A stretch of 64,000 nt of DNA from JAHECQ01 sp047638695 (GCA_047638695.1 JBLINY010000002.1:42143-106142); one strand, 5' to 3'. Counted from the stretch's first letter, positions 32,724 to 42,393 are shown. Program-made: numbers and translations. The notes: generated from the letters alone by a model not told the origin.

Positions 32724-34967
32724 TCAGTCACCTCGGCCAGGAAGTGCCCGGTAGGCGTCATAGATCCCGTCGATCTTCCGCACTGCCCGCAAAAGGTTGT
32801 CGAGATGTGACGGGTCCGCGATCTCGAACTCGAACTTCAGCCGAGCGATACGGTCGGCGCCGGTTACGGCCGTGCTCGACACGATGTTGATGTGGTGATC
32901 GGCCAACAGCAGTACCACATCGGACAACAACCGAGCCCGGTCGTAGGCCTTGATCTCGACCGCGGCCACGAAGTTCCCGGCATCGACCTCGGCATCCCAC
33001 TCGACGTCGATGACTCGGTCGTTCTGGTGGGCCGAAAGCGACATGGCGTTGGCGCAATCGGTGCGGTGCACTGAGACACCTCGCCCCCGGGTGACAAAAC
33101 CGATGATCTCGTCACGCGGAACCGGTGTACAACAACGAGAAAGTCGAATGAGCACGTCGTCGAGTCCCTCGACGTGCACGCCGGCTGAACCGCGAGGCGT
33201 TCGGCGGGTACGGCGAGCCGTGACCGGCAGCGTTTCTTCGATCTCTCGGCTGACACCCTCGAGTTCTTTGGCAATGCGAGCCGCCACCGAGCGGGCGGCC
33301 ACATGGTGTTCGCCTACTGCGGCGTACATCGACTCGACATCGGCGAAGTTCATCTTCTCGGCGACGGTCGGGATGATCTCACCAGCGACGATCTTCTGGA
33401 CAGGAAGGCCCTCTCGGCGAAGAGCGGCAATGACGTCGTCTTGGCCAGCTGAGATGGCGTCCTCGCGACGCTCGCGCGAGAACCACTGCTTGATCTTGCT
33501 CGCGGCTCGGGGGCTAGCGACGAACAGCAGCCAGTCTTTCGACGGGGCTGCCCCTTCAACTCTGGAGGTGAAGATCTCGACAGTCTCGCCCGACTCGAGG
33601 ATCTGCGACAGCGCCACCAGCTTCCCGTCGATCTTGGCTCCGACCGTGCGATGCCCGACATCAGTGTGAATGCTGTAAGCGAAATCGACCGGGGTCGAGC
33701 CGGTGGGCAGCGTCACGACATCACCTTTCGGGGTAAACACGAACACCTCGTCCTGATCGAGATCGACCTTGAGGCTGGCCATGAACTCGCGGTGATCGCT
33801 GGTCTCCTTCTCCCAATCGATGATCCGGGTGAGCCACGGAAGGTCGATCTCATCGGCGGCCGCGCCAGTAATGGCGTCGGTCTCCTTGTATAGGAAATGC
33901 GAGGCCACACCGAACTCGGACCGGTTATGCATTTCAAGTGTGCGAATCTGCACCTCGATGGGTTTGCCCTGAGGACCCACCACCGTCGTATGTAGCGACT
34001 GATACAGATTGAACTTTGGCATAGCGACGTAGTCTTTGAAACGCCCCTGTACCGGCTTCCACGTGGCGTGAATAGATCCGAGGGCGGCGTAACAATCGCG
34101 TACCGAACCCACGATCACACGAATCCCGATGAGATCGTGGATTTCGTCGAACTCCCGCCCCTTCACCACCATCTTTTCGTAGATCGAATAGAGGTGCTTT
34201 TCGCGGCCGGTGACGTCAGCCTCGATTTTCAGTTCTTTCAGGCGAAGACGGACGTCCTCCAGCACCTGGGTGAGGTAGATCTCGCGCTCAGGTGCTCGCA
34301 CCGCCACCATATTGTCGATGGTGGCGTAACGCTTGGGATGCAACGCAGCGAAGCTGAGATCCTCCAACTGACTCTTGACTTCCTGGATGCCGAGCCGGTG
34401 CGCTAGCGGCGCGTACACATCCAGCGTCTCACGGGCCGTCCGCTCCTGTTTCCATGCTGGAAGGGCGGCAATCGTGCGCAAATTGTGGAGCCGGTCGCAC
34501 AGCTTGATCAGCAGAACCCGAAGATCCTTCGACATGGCCACCAGCATTTTGCGGAACGTCGCCGCCTGTTGCGCTTCCTTGGTGTCGAATCGCAGTCGAT
34601 CGAGTTTCGTGACCCCGTCGACGATTGCGGCCACCTCGGCACCGAAGTTGGCGGTGAGATCGTCGAGTGTCACCCCGGTATCTTCCACCGCGTCATGCAG
34701 CAGGGCGGCGGCGATGGTGAATTCATCGAGGCCCAGCTCGGCGACAATCGTTGCGACTGCCACCGGATGGGTGATGTAAGGCTCGCCCGACTTACGTCGC
34801 TGAGTCGAATGGGCGTCGCGTGCCATTTGGAACGCTCGAGCCACGAGGTCGACCTGCTCGTCGCGACGCGGACCCTCGAAGCCCGCTACCAACGGGCCGA
34901 TCTCCTCACCAACCTCTTGGCGCTCGCGTTTCCACGGCAAGGTACGATGCGCCGTGACCACGACCAT
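32724..34967 (-). CDS. relA: Bifunctional (p)ppGpp synthetase/hydrolase
   Basis: Stringent-response Rel enzyme of 747 residues from ATG 34967, which overlaps the apt stop by one base (TGATG). The HD hydrolase domain is intact (ITHPVAVATIVAELG, LLHDAVEDTG), so it should both make and degrade (p)ppGpp. The synthetase domain has GIRVIVGSVRDCYAALGSIH and RFKDYVAMPKFNLYQSLHTT. TGS (VFTPKGDVVTLPTGSTPVDF), a zinc-finger or helical region and a C-terminal ACT domain follow. The in-frame sequence upstream of 34967 is a shadow of apt. secDF-apt-rel is classical actinobacterial order. Confidence 0.96.
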   Translation of the reverse strand: MVVVTAHRTLPWKRERQEVGEEIGPLVAGFEGPRRDEQVDLVARAFQMARDAHSTQRRKSGEPYITHPVAVATIVAELGLDEFTIAAALLHDAVEDTGVTLDDLTANFGAEVAAIVDGVTKLDRLRFDTKEAQQAATFRKMLVAMSKDLRVLLIKLCDRLHNLRTIAALPAWKQERTARETLDVYAPLAHRLGIQEVKSQLEDLSFAALHPKRYATIDNMVAVRAPEREIYLTQVLEDVRLRLKELKIEADVTGREKHLYSIYEKMVVKGREFDEIHDLIGIRVIVGSVRDCYAALGSIHATWKPVQGRFKDYVAMPKFNLYQSLHTTVVGPQGKPIEVQIRTLEMHNRSEFGVASHFLYKETDAITGAAADEIDLPWLTRIIDWEKETSDHREFMASLKVDLDQDEVFVFTPKGDVVTLPTGSTPVDFAYSIHTDVGHRTVGAKIDGKLVALSQILESGETVEIFTSRVEGAAPSKDWLLFVASPRAASKIKQWFSRERREDAISAGQDDVIAALRREGLPVQKIVAGEIIPTVAEKMNFADVESMYAAVGEHHVAARSVAARIAKELEGVSREIEETLPVTARRTRRTPRGSAGVHVEGLDDVLIRLSRCCTPVPRDEIIGFVTRGRGVSVHRTDCANAMSLSAHQNDRVIDVEWDAEVDAGNFVAAVEIKAYDRARLLSDVVLLLADHHINIVSSTAVTGADRIARLKFEFEIADPSHLDNLLRAVRKIDGIYDAYRALPGRGD

Positions 34968-35488
34968 CAGGCAATCTCCCACAGGCTGTGAACGCCGTAA
35001 CGGGCAAGCTTCCGACGGCCGTCGAGACCTGCGAGTTCGATGATTGCTCGGATGCACACGACGGAGGCCCCAGCGGCTTCGACCAGGGATGCGGCAGCTT
35101 CCAGCGTGCCGCCTGTTGCAATGACATCGTCGACGAGCATCACTCGGCTGTCGGCTGTGAGGGCACCAACCTGTAGTTCGAGGCCGTCTGTGCCGTATTC
35201 GAGGTCGTAGTCGACTCGATGCACCTCGCCCGGCAGCTTTCCCGGCTTTCGAGCGGCAACGAAACCAACGCCCAACCGTTGCGCCGTGATGAGACCGGCC
35301 AAGAAACCGCGGGCCTCGATTCCGACAACAACATCGACCTTGGGGGCGGAGGCCGCAAGCGCCACTGCGCACCGCGAAGTGGCCGCTGACGAGGCCCAGA
35401 GCGGCGACAGATCGCGGAACAGAATGCCGGGCTGGGGGAAGTCCGGGATCTCGGTAACGACCTCAGTGAGCCATTCGGGCGGAGCCAT
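34967..35488 (-). CDS. apt: Adenine phosphoribosyltransferase
   Basis: Salvages adenine to AMP. 173 residues with IPDFPQPGILFRDLSPL at the N-terminus, VVGIEARGFLAG, RKPGKLPG and the PRPP loop VMLVDDVIATGGTLEA. It lies 66 nt after secF and overlaps relA by one base. It has normal length and all motifs. Confidence 0.96.
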   Translation of the reverse strand: MAPPEWLTEVVTEIPDFPQPGILFRDLSPLWASSAATSRCAVALAASAPKVDVVVGIEARGFLAGLITAQRLGVGFVAARKPGKLPGEVHRVDYDLEYGTDGLELQVGALTADSRVMLVDDVIATGGTLEAAASLVEAAGASVVCIRAIIELAGLDGRRKLARYGVHSLWEIA

Positions 35489-35554
35489 GGTTGACCCACC
35501 TTACTTGACGGAACCGAAGCCTCATTCGCACTGAATCGGCCAAGCTGCCTCCAG

Positions 35555-36472
35555 CTAGCTGGCTGGGACCCAGCGCTCTTTCAACCAGGCCAGGAGCGGG
35601 GCGGCGACGAAGAGCGACGAGTAGGTGCCGAGCAGCAAGCCGATGAAGAGGGCCAGCGCGAAATCTCGGAGGCTGCCACCACCAAACAGACCGCCAAGTA
35701 CCAACATCGAAAGAACCGGCAGCACGGTGGTGATGGTGGTGTTGATCGACCGCATCAGCACCTGGTTCATCGAGTCGTTGACCATGGCCGTGTAGCCATT
35801 GCGAGTCTTGGTGGTGTCTTCTGCGTTCTCGTACACCTTGTCGTAGACCACGACGGTGTCGTAGATCGAGTAGCCCATGATGGTGAGCAGCGCGATGACG
35901 GTGGCCGGGCTTACCTCGAAACGGAAGACCGAATAGACCCCGGCGGTGAGGACGAGATCGTGCAAGACGGCCACGAGTGCTCCCACGGCCATCCGCCATT
36001 CGAGACGCCATGCCAGATAAATGGAAACGGCGATAACGAAGAACACGACCGCTCGTATGGCTCGATCGGTTATTTGGTCACCCCACGTCGGGCCCACAGT
36101 GTTGACGCTGACATCATCAGGCGTGCCACCACCGAGCTCGGCCAGCGACGCCACGATCGCGTCGCTGCTGTCGAGATCGGCACTGGTCGTCTGGACTCGA
36201 ATGAAGCGGTTGCCATCGAGGTCTTCGACGGTCTGGATGCGGGCCTCGGGCAGGGAGACCGCATCGCGAGCATCGGCGATGCTGACATCGTCATCTACCG
36301 GCACCTCGAAGATGCCGCCACCGTCGAAGTCAATACTGAGGTCGAGTCCGAAGGTCACCAACATCACGAGCGAGGCAACGATCAGGCTGGCGGCGACCGG
36401 CAGCGTCTTCTTCCACACGGGACGGAAGTCAACATCGTTCTTGCCCTGGTAGAGATCGGAGCGGAGACTCAC
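35555..36472 (-). CDS. secF: Protein translocase subunit SecF
   Basis: 305-residue, six-helix membrane subunit that with SecD uses proton motive force to drive late export through SecYEG. After the first helix comes the conserved LSIDFDGGGIFEV, then a short extracytoplasmic domain, VGPTWGDQITDRAIRAVVFF, AVLHDLVLTAGVY and YSIYDTVVVYDKVYEN. It overlaps secD by 4 nt (GTGA). No anomalies. Confidence 0.95.
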   Translation of the reverse strand: MSLRSDLYQGKNDVDFRPVWKKTLPVAASLIVASLVMLVTFGLDLSIDFDGGGIFEVPVDDDVSIADARDAVSLPEARIQTVEDLDGNRFIRVQTTSADLDSSDAIVASLAELGGGTPDDVSVNTVGPTWGDQITDRAIRAVVFFVIAVSIYLAWRLEWRMAVGALVAVLHDLVLTAGVYSVFRFEVSPATVIALLTIMGYSIYDTVVVYDKVYENAEDTTKTRNGYTAMVNDSMNQVLMRSINTTITTVLPVLSMLVLGGLFGGGSLRDFALALFIGLLLGTYSSLFVAAPLLAWLKERWVPAS

Positions 36473-38136
36473 GTGTCACCTCCCTTTGTTGAGGCTGCCG
36501 CTTTTGCGATCGGACCTCGGTTGTCGTCGATCGGTAGTCCGATCAGCCTCGGATTCCTTTGAACCGCTTCGAGACCGGCCAGCCATGAAAGAGCTGGGCG
36601 CATGAACACGTAGGAGACGAGGAGGTCGAGCAGCGTGGCCAAGCCCAGGTAAAAGGCGAAGCCCTTCACTGCGCCGACCGTGAGGAAGTAAAGCAATACC
36701 GCACCAATGAGGCTGACGACGTCGGCCTTCACGATGGTGCTGATTGCGGTCTGGTAGGCCCGCTCGACCGCTGTGCTCACGCGTCTGCCTGAGATGGCGA
36801 TGTCCTTGACGTTTTCGAAGTACACGATGTTCGAGTCAGCCGAGACACCCACGGACACAATCAGCCCAACGACACCGGCGAGGGTGACGGCCAGCCCCCT
36901 GTTTTCTCCGAGCCAGGAAATAATCGTCCAAATCAGGAGTCCTGAAATGCCGATTCCGGCCATAGCGACCAATGCCGCCAACCGGTAATAAGACAGCAGG
37001 TAGATGGCCACGAGTACGAGCCCGATCGCACCTGCAATAAGGCCCGATCGCAGGACATCTCCACCGATGGTGGCCGAGACCGTGCGGGTCTGTTGCGCTT
37101 CGAGTTCAACCGGCAGTGCGCCATAGCGAAGCACCAGGGCCAGGTTGCGAGCGCCTTCTTCCTCGAAGGAGCCCGAGATGTTGATGTTGTTCCGATCGAA
37201 GCTGGCGGCCTGGATGACCGGGGCCGAGATCACCTCATGGTCGAGCACGATCGCGAGTCGACCACTGGGGCAAGCAGCGGTGCGACCGAAGCACACCTGA
37301 GCAACCTCGTTGAATCCGTCGATGCCGGTAGCCCCGGTGCGGAAGACCGGGTTGACCGTCCACTGGTTGAGGCCTTGCAGCGCAACGTCGGCCGTTTCGA
37401 GGGCATCACCGGTCAGCTGCGATGGACCGAGGCAGAGCCGCTGTCCATCCAGATCAGTGAGCACCACATAACGATCAGCGAAGTCCTCTTCCGGCGCGGT
37501 CACGCCCGGAATCCCACATGCGGCAGTGATTTGGAGTTCTTCGGGACTCAGCGTCTGAGCTGGAGCACCGGGGACTTCGGATTCCTCCCCCTCGGTCGGC
37601 TCTTCGTCTTCAGAAGCAACGACAGCATCGGCATCGGTGTTGTCTTCAACATCGTCGTCGGAGTTCTCCTGACGACGATCTCGGGGAGAAGCAAGGCCCT
37701 CTTCGGTGTCTTCGGAGTCTTCAGTGGTGCCATCATCGTCGTCGGGCAGAGCATCGGGATTGAGAGTCGGCGTCAGCTCGAGCGATGGTCCGAGGTCGAT
37801 GATGACCGGACGGAACCGTAGTTCCGCGGTCTGGCCGACCAACTCGAGGGCTCGCTGCTGCTCCTCGACACCGGGAAGGTCGACCACAATGGTGTTGCCC
37901 TGCCGAGAGATCTCAGGCTCGGCAACGCCGAGCGCATCGACCCGGCTACGGATGATCTCCAACGTCTGATCGAGTTGCTCATCGTCGGCAGGGCCAGTCG
38001 GTTGCAGCACAACCGAGACGCCGCCTTGCAGGTCGAGGCCCAAAAGCGGCTGATTCCCTGCCACCAGGGTGTAAACGAGACCGAGCACGGCCACGAAGGC
38101 CAACCCCAACGCCGAAAACGATTGGCTACGAGACAC
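36469..38136 (-). CDS. secD: Protein translocase subunit SecD with acidic insertion
   Basis: 555-residue membrane translocase subunit. Conserved parts include LLGLDLQGGVSVVLQP after the first helix, NTIVVDLPGV, LALVLRYGALPVELEAQQ and the second membrane block with GVSADSNIVYFENVKD. Between about residues 125 and 195, in the first extracytoplasmic domain, lies a strongly acidic low-complexity insertion (runs of Asp and Glu such as ALPDDDDGTTEDSEDTEEG) that is not part of the core fold. GTG start directly adjoining the yajC stop. Confidence 0.94.
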   Translation of the reverse strand: MSRSQSFSALGLAFVAVLGLVYTLVAGNQPLLGLDLQGGVSVVLQPTGPADDEQLDQTLEIIRSRVDALGVAEPEISRQGNTIVVDLPGVEEQQRALELVGQTAELRFRPVIIDLGPSLELTPTLNPDALPDDDDGTTEDSEDTEEGLASPRDRRQENSDDDVEDNTDADAVVASEDEEPTEGEESEVPGAPAQTLSPEELQITAACGIPGVTAPEEDFADRYVVLTDLDGQRLCLGPSQLTGDALETADVALQGLNQWTVNPVFRTGATGIDGFNEVAQVCFGRTAACPSGRLAIVLDHEVISAPVIQAASFDRNNINISGSFEEEGARNLALVLRYGALPVELEAQQTRTVSATIGGDVLRSGLIAGAIGLVLVAIYLLSYYRLAALVAMAGIGISGLLIWTIISWLGENRGLAVTLAGVVGLIVSVGVSADSNIVYFENVKDIAISGRRVSTAVERAYQTAISTIVKADVVSLIGAVLLYFLTVGAVKGFAFYLGLATLLDLLVSYVFMRPALSWLAGLEAVQRNPRLIGLPIDDNRGPIAKAAASTKGGDT

Positions 38137-38406
38137 TCAGTCTTCTCCGTCTTCTTCTAATGCGATCGTGCCGGCAATAGCGCTGCGCGAAATCTTGAGA
38201 TCGATACCGGGTGACACCTCGACCCACGCGATCGAGTCGTCCAGGGCCGAGATGAAGCCGTGGATACCGGAGTTCAAGAAGACCTCGTCGCCCTCCTGAA
38301 GGGCGGCAAGCATGGCATTCGCCTGCTTCGTCTTCCGCTGTTGGGGAAGAAAGATTAAAAGGTATGCGGCAACACCGATGATGATGAAGACGATGATCTG
38401 GTCCAT
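38137..38406 (-). CDS. yajC: Preprotein translocase accessory subunit YajC
   Basis: 89 residues: one N-terminal membrane helix (IIVFIIIGVAAYLLIFLP) ending in the typical PQQRKTKQANAMLAAL, then a small cytoplasmic beta domain (LQEGDEVFLNSGIHGFI) and an acidic tail. It is immediately upstream of secD with no spacer, as in most bacteria. Confidence 0.94.
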   Translation of the reverse strand: MDQIIVFIIIGVAAYLLIFLPQQRKTKQANAMLAALQEGDEVFLNSGIHGFISALDDSIAWVEVSPGIDLKISRSAIAGTIALEEDGED

Positions 38407-38463
38407 CAGAGGAACCTCCAGCCGGTAGACCGTAGCGGCTCGCGAGGGCGAGATGGTGGTATC

Positions 38464-39567
38464 TCAGGCGCCCCACGCCTCTCGAACCTCGGCTCGAAGC
38501 TGCTCGAAGGTCCCCTCCGTGATGGCCACACGCATGCGATCCGTAAGGTCAGCCAGCCATGCCAGATTGTGCAGAGTGATGATCCGACCTGCGGTTGGTT
38601 CCTTGGTCACCAATAGATGGCGGATGTAGGCCCGCGAGTAGCGACCGGACAATGGATGCACGAAGTCGGGGTCGATTGGTTGGTCGTCCTCGGCGAACTT
38701 GAGATTCCGAAGATTGAGCTTGCCCCCGTTGGTCAGCGCGGTCCCGTGCCGGGCCAGGCGCGTCGGAAGCACGCAATCGAACATGTCGATGCCGTGCGCT
38801 ACCGCTTCGACCAGCCCCACCGGATCACCCAACCCCATGAAGTAGCGCGGCCGATCGAGCGGCAGGTGAGCGGTCGCCGCCTCCAGCGCCGGAACCATCT
38901 GTTCCCTGGTCTCCCCTACTGACAACCCGCCAATGGCGTATCCATCGAATCCAATCTCGACCGTTCGACGGGCCGAGTCTTCCCGAAGCTCGGTATCGAC
39001 TCCGCCCTGCACGATGCCGAACTGGGCTTGGTCACCTCGGTCGTGGGCCGCCTTCGAACGCTCGGCCCACCGAAGCGTGCGTTCGAGGGCATCAACCTGA
39101 ACCTCGCGAGCCGATGGCAGGGGAGGGCAAACGTCGAGCACCATGGCGATGTCGGCGCCGAGCTGCTGTTGCACATGCACCGATCGCTCGGGGCTGAGGT
39201 CGACGTAGGACCCGTCGTACACCGACCTGAACCGAGCACCCTCCTCGCTCAGTTTCGGTTCGAGACTGAAAATCTGAAACCCGCCCGAGTCAGTAAGCAT
39301 GTGCCCCGACCAGTCGAGAAACGCGTGCAGGCCGCCTCGACGCTCGATGAGATCGGCACCCGGTCGTTCCATTAAGTGGTAGGTGTTGCCAAGCACCACG
39401 GGCGGAGCCAGCCGCTCGAGATCGTCGGTGTCGATGGTTTTCACCGATGCCCGCGTCCCCACCGGCATGAAGGCCGGCGTGGCGAAACTGCCGCGGGCTG
39501 TGTGCAGCGTGCCGGCGCGGGCAGCACCATCGGTGGCCTCGATCTCGATTCGAACCTTCTCGTTCAC
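38464..39567 (-). CDS. tgt: tRNA-guanine transglycosylase lacking the zinc cysteines
   Basis: Exchanges guanine-34 for preQ1 in tRNAs with GUN anticodons during queuosine synthesis. 367 residues. Catalytic and binding parts are intact: MLTDSGGFQIFSL, DVCPPLPS, FGIVQGGVD and the nucleophile aspartate in DMFDCVLPTRLARHG. The C-terminal zinc site is not: where E. coli has Cys302, Cys304 and Cys307, this protein has Phe302, His304 and Ser307 (PDFVHPLSGRYSRAY), with only His333 kept. GTG start; queA lies 43 nt upstream, so the Q pathway seems otherwise retained. Confidence 0.92.
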   Translation of the reverse strand: MNEKVRIEIEATDGAARAGTLHTARGSFATPAFMPVGTRASVKTIDTDDLERLAPPVVLGNTYHLMERPGADLIERRGGLHAFLDWSGHMLTDSGGFQIFSLEPKLSEEGARFRSVYDGSYVDLSPERSVHVQQQLGADIAMVLDVCPPLPSAREVQVDALERTLRWAERSKAAHDRGDQAQFGIVQGGVDTELREDSARRTVEIGFDGYAIGGLSVGETREQMVPALEAATAHLPLDRPRYFMGLGDPVGLVEAVAHGIDMFDCVLPTRLARHGTALTNGGKLNLRNLKFAEDDQPIDPDFVHPLSGRYSRAYIRHLLVTKEPTAGRIITLHNLAWLADLTDRMRVAITEGTFEQLRAEVREAWGA

Positions 39568-39610
39568 GGCCTCAACTCGCTCGCTGCGTCAGCTCTGTCA
39601 CTGGTTCAAG

Positions 39611-40657
39611 CTATCGACGGCCACGATCGAGCAGGGAGGCATCACCAAACGACAAGAAGCGGTAGCCGTCGGTGAGCGCCTCGGCGTACAGGTCCTTCCA
39701 ACGCTGACCAACGAACGCATCAATCATCACAAGCAACGACGAGCGGGGGACATGAAAGTTGGTGAGCATGCGATCGACCACCTGCCAGTCGAAGCCACGA
39801 CTGATAAAGAGCTCGGTCGCCCCTGCGAGTTCACCCGATGCTGCCGCCGACTCGAGTGTGCGAACCACCGTGGTGCCGACCGCTACGACACGTGGCGCGG
39901 CCTGAATCCGCTTCCAAACGTCGGGCTCGATTCGGTAGGATTCGCGATGCATGACGTGCTCGGAGACCACGTCAGTCGAAATGGGTCGAAACGTCCCAAG
40001 ACCTACCCGCAGCTCGACCTTGGCCACCTCGATCCCCCGTTGGGCCAGACCGGCAAAGACCTCATCGGTGAGGTGGAGGCCAGCCGTGGGGGCCGCGACA
40101 GAACCAGGCTGGTCGGCGTAGATCGTCTGGTAACGACTTGGATCGGCGAGGCGCTCGGTTATGTAAGGCGGCAGTGGCATCTCGCCGGCTCGCTCGAGCA
40201 GGCCATCGTCAAGGAGCTGCACGAGCCGTCGCCCGTCGTCAAGCTGCCCGGTGATCTCCAGTACCGGCGCGCCGTCAAGCTCCAAGATGGTGCCAACGCG
40301 CAAACGCTTGCCCGGACGAACAAGAGCTTGCCATTCACTTCCGGCAATCGTTGCCGCCGACGATTGCACCGCGTCGCCCGTTGGCTCCAGTAGTAGCACT
40401 TCGACCGCGCCTCCGGTGGGCTTCCGCAGATGCAATCGCGCGGGCAATACCTTCGTGTCGTTCACGACCAGAAGGTCCCCGGGAGCCAGCAGAGAAGGAA
40501 GATCGGCGACCGTTCGATGCTGAACACCGCCCGGTTCATCAACCAACAACCGCGCCGCGTCGCGGGGCTCAACCGGTGTTTGAGCGATGGCGGACGGGGG
40601 CAGCTCGTAGTCGAACTCCGCTGTGGCGAGGTCAGCCACTTTCGTCAATGACGGCAT
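39611..40657 (-). CDS. queA: S-adenosylmethionine:tRNA ribosyltransferase-isomerase
   Basis: Adds the epoxycyclopentane ring precursor to preQ1-modified tRNA. The start is ATG 40657 (MPSLTKVADL), inside the last 26 nt of ruvB; a GTG at 40639 is an alternative. This gives 348 residues. Motifs: DYELPPSAIAQTPVEPRDAARL, LLVVNDTKVLPARL, YQTIYADQPGSVAAPTAGLH (with the family's PTAGLHFT region) and FHVPRSSLLVMIDAF. Next gene is tgt, its pathway partner. Confidence 0.94.
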   Translation of the reverse strand: MPSLTKVADLATAEFDYELPPSAIAQTPVEPRDAARLLVDEPGGVQHRTVADLPSLLAPGDLLVVNDTKVLPARLHLRKPTGGAVEVLLLEPTGDAVQSSAATIAGSEWQALVRPGKRLRVGTILELDGAPVLEITGQLDDGRRLVQLLDDGLLERAGEMPLPPYITERLADPSRYQTIYADQPGSVAAPTAGLHLTDEVFAGLAQRGIEVAKVELRVGLGTFRPISTDVVSEHVMHRESYRIEPDVWKRIQAAPRVVAVGTTVVRTLESAAASGELAGATELFISRGFDWQVVDRMLTNFHVPRSSLLVMIDAFVGQRWKDLYAEALTDGYRFLSFGDASLLDRGRR

Positions 40658-41765
40658 CGCTAGTTGGATCGGGGCTAGGCGAATCCGGGACGGGATCCTG
40701 TTCGAACAGCGTGGCTTCACCCTCGCGAAGATGAACGCCAGGCTGCGGCGCGTCGTCGGGAGGCTGCTTGCCGAGATGTCGCCATGCTGCGGGTAGCGCG
40801 ACACGGCCTCGCGGGGTGCGCATCAGTAAACCTTGCTGGATCAAGAAAGGCTCGATGACGTCCTCGACGGTTTCGGCCGGCTCAGCCAGGCTGATGGCCA
40901 GGGTCGAGAGGCCCACCGGCCCACCACCGAAGTGCACACAAATATTCTCGAGGAGCCGGCGGTCGATCTTGTCCAGACCTCGCTCGTCGATGCCGAACAA
41001 GGCCAGACCATCAGACGCCGCTTCCAAATCGACTCGGCCGTCGCTACGGACTTCTGCGAAATCACGGACTCGCTTCAGGAGCCGGTTGGCAATGCGAGGT
41101 GTTCCTCGGCTGCGGCGAGCGATCTCGGTCGCACCCTCAGCAGTGATGTCGAGCTCCAGCACACCCGCAGCTCGCGTGACGATCTGTTCCAGGTCGGATG
41201 CGCTGTAGAACTCGAGCCGAAAGTCGAATCCGAACCGGTCACGTAGCGGCCCGGTGATAAGCCCGGTTCGGGTGGTGGCCCCGACGAGTGTGAACTCTTC
41301 GAGTTCGAAACGAATGCTCCGTGCAGCGGGGCCGCTGCCAACCATCACATCGATCTGGCGATCTTCCATCGCCGGGTAGAGGACCTCCTCGACCATGCGC
41401 GGCAGTCGGTGAATCTCGTCAATGAAGATCACGTCGCCAGTTTCGAGCTTGGTCAGAATCGAGGCCAGATCACCGGCCTTCTCGATGGCTGGTCCGGAGG
41501 TGACGTGAAGGTGGGCGCCCATCTCATGGGCCACGATCCCAGCCAACGTGGTCTTACCAAGACCGGGCGGGCCACCAAACAGAAGATGATCGGCCGCTTG
41601 GCCTCGCTGGCGCGCCGCGATCAGCATCACTTCGAGCCGTTCCTTCAGCTCACGCTGGCCGACGAAATCGCTGAGCGACCGGGGCCGCAAACCCGACTCG
41701 TCGAGCAACGGCTCGTGCTTCTCTTCTGGCATGGGTACCGGGTCGACCCATTCGTCGCGGGGCAT
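40632..41765 (-). CDS. ruvB: Holliday junction branch migration ATPase RuvB
   Basis: 377-residue AAA+ motor that drives branch migration with RuvA. RPRSLSDFVGQRELKERL, Walker A FGGPPGLGKTTLAG, Walker B VIFIDEIHRLPR, sensor LVGATTRTGL and arginine-finger region GPLRDRFGFDFRLEFY are present; the winged-helix domain ends with QGLLMRTPRGR. It lies 1 nt after ruvA, and the stop region overlaps queA. Confidence 0.97.
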   Translation of the reverse strand: MPRDEWVDPVPMPEEKHEPLLDESGLRPRSLSDFVGQRELKERLEVMLIAARQRGQAADHLLFGGPPGLGKTTLAGIVAHEMGAHLHVTSGPAIEKAGDLASILTKLETGDVIFIDEIHRLPRMVEEVLYPAMEDRQIDVMVGSGPAARSIRFELEEFTLVGATTRTGLITGPLRDRFGFDFRLEFYSASDLEQIVTRAAGVLELDITAEGATEIARRSRGTPRIANRLLKRVRDFAEVRSDGRVDLEAASDGLALFGIDERGLDKIDRRLLENICVHFGGGPVGLSTLAISLAEPAETVEDVIEPFLIQQGLLMRTPRGRVALPAAWRHLGKQPPDDAPQPGVHLREGEATLFEQDPVPDSPSPDPTSDAVIDESG

Positions 41766-41766
41766 G

Positions 41767-42393
41767 TCAGCCTCCGGCCAGGCTACGGAGTGCCTGTTTC
41801 AGCAGCTCGCCCGAGTCGGCGTCGCCGTCGGCTGACAGACCCTTGACCGCTTGCCTCACCTCATCGGGTCCATAACCGAGGTTGGCCAGGGCTTCCCGGA
41901 CGTCGGCCATGGCTTGGGTGCCGGCCGATGCACTGGTGAGATCGATCGGGCCGTCCCCGTCGAGGACGGGCAGAACCAGAGTCGACTTGAGGTCGACCAG
42001 CAACCGCTGTGCCGTTTTTTTTCCAACCCCGGGAACTGCACACAGTGCATTAATGTCGTCATTAGCCAACACCTGGGCCAATTGGGCTGGCGGATAGGTG
42101 CCGATGATGGCCAGGGCAAGCGCGGGCCCGACCTTGTGCGCAGCCAGCAAACCCTCGAACGCATCACGTTCGTCTCGGCTGAGGAATCCAAAGAGCCTCT
42201 GGTCCGCTTCCCAGTGATGGTGATGGATGTACACCAAGACCTCACCCTTTGGGGGCAATCCACCGAGGGTCGACGGGGTAACGGTGACTCGATAACCAAC
42301 ACCCATTACCTCGATAACGACCTCGGCCGCCTTGTCGCCACCATCGACCCCGCCTTGGCGATCGATCACGGAGCCTCGCAGTGTTCCAATCAA
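41767..42393 (-). CDS. ruvA: Holliday junction DNA helicase subunit RuvA
   Basis: Junction-binding tetramer of about 208 residues from TTG 42393 (MIGTLRG, the usual RuvA start). The OB domain contains VIEVMGVGYRVTV and VLVYIHHHHWEADQRLFGF; the double HhH domain has ALAIIGTY and LCAVPGVGKKTAQRLLVDL; the C-terminal RuvB-binding domain begins with AMADVREALANLGY. The start lies in the last of three 17-bp repeats; the two upstream copies encode truncated versions of the same start. Confidence 0.95.
   Translation of the reverse strand: MIGTLRGSVIDRQGGVDGGDKAAEVVIEVMGVGYRVTVTPSTLGGLPPKGEVLVYIHHHHWEADQRLFGFLSRDERDAFEGLLAAHKVGPALALAIIGTYPPAQLAQVLANDDINALCAVPGVGKKTAQRLLVDLKSTLVLPVLDGDGPIDLTSASAGTQAMADVREALANLGYGPDEVRQAVKGLSADGDADSGELLKQALRSLAGG

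Noticed and set aside
34968..35372. N-terminal extension of relA by 135 codons
   Set aside because: This stretch reads the apt gene in another frame; it is Arg-rich and has no similarity to Rel, whereas ATG 34967 gives the normal length.
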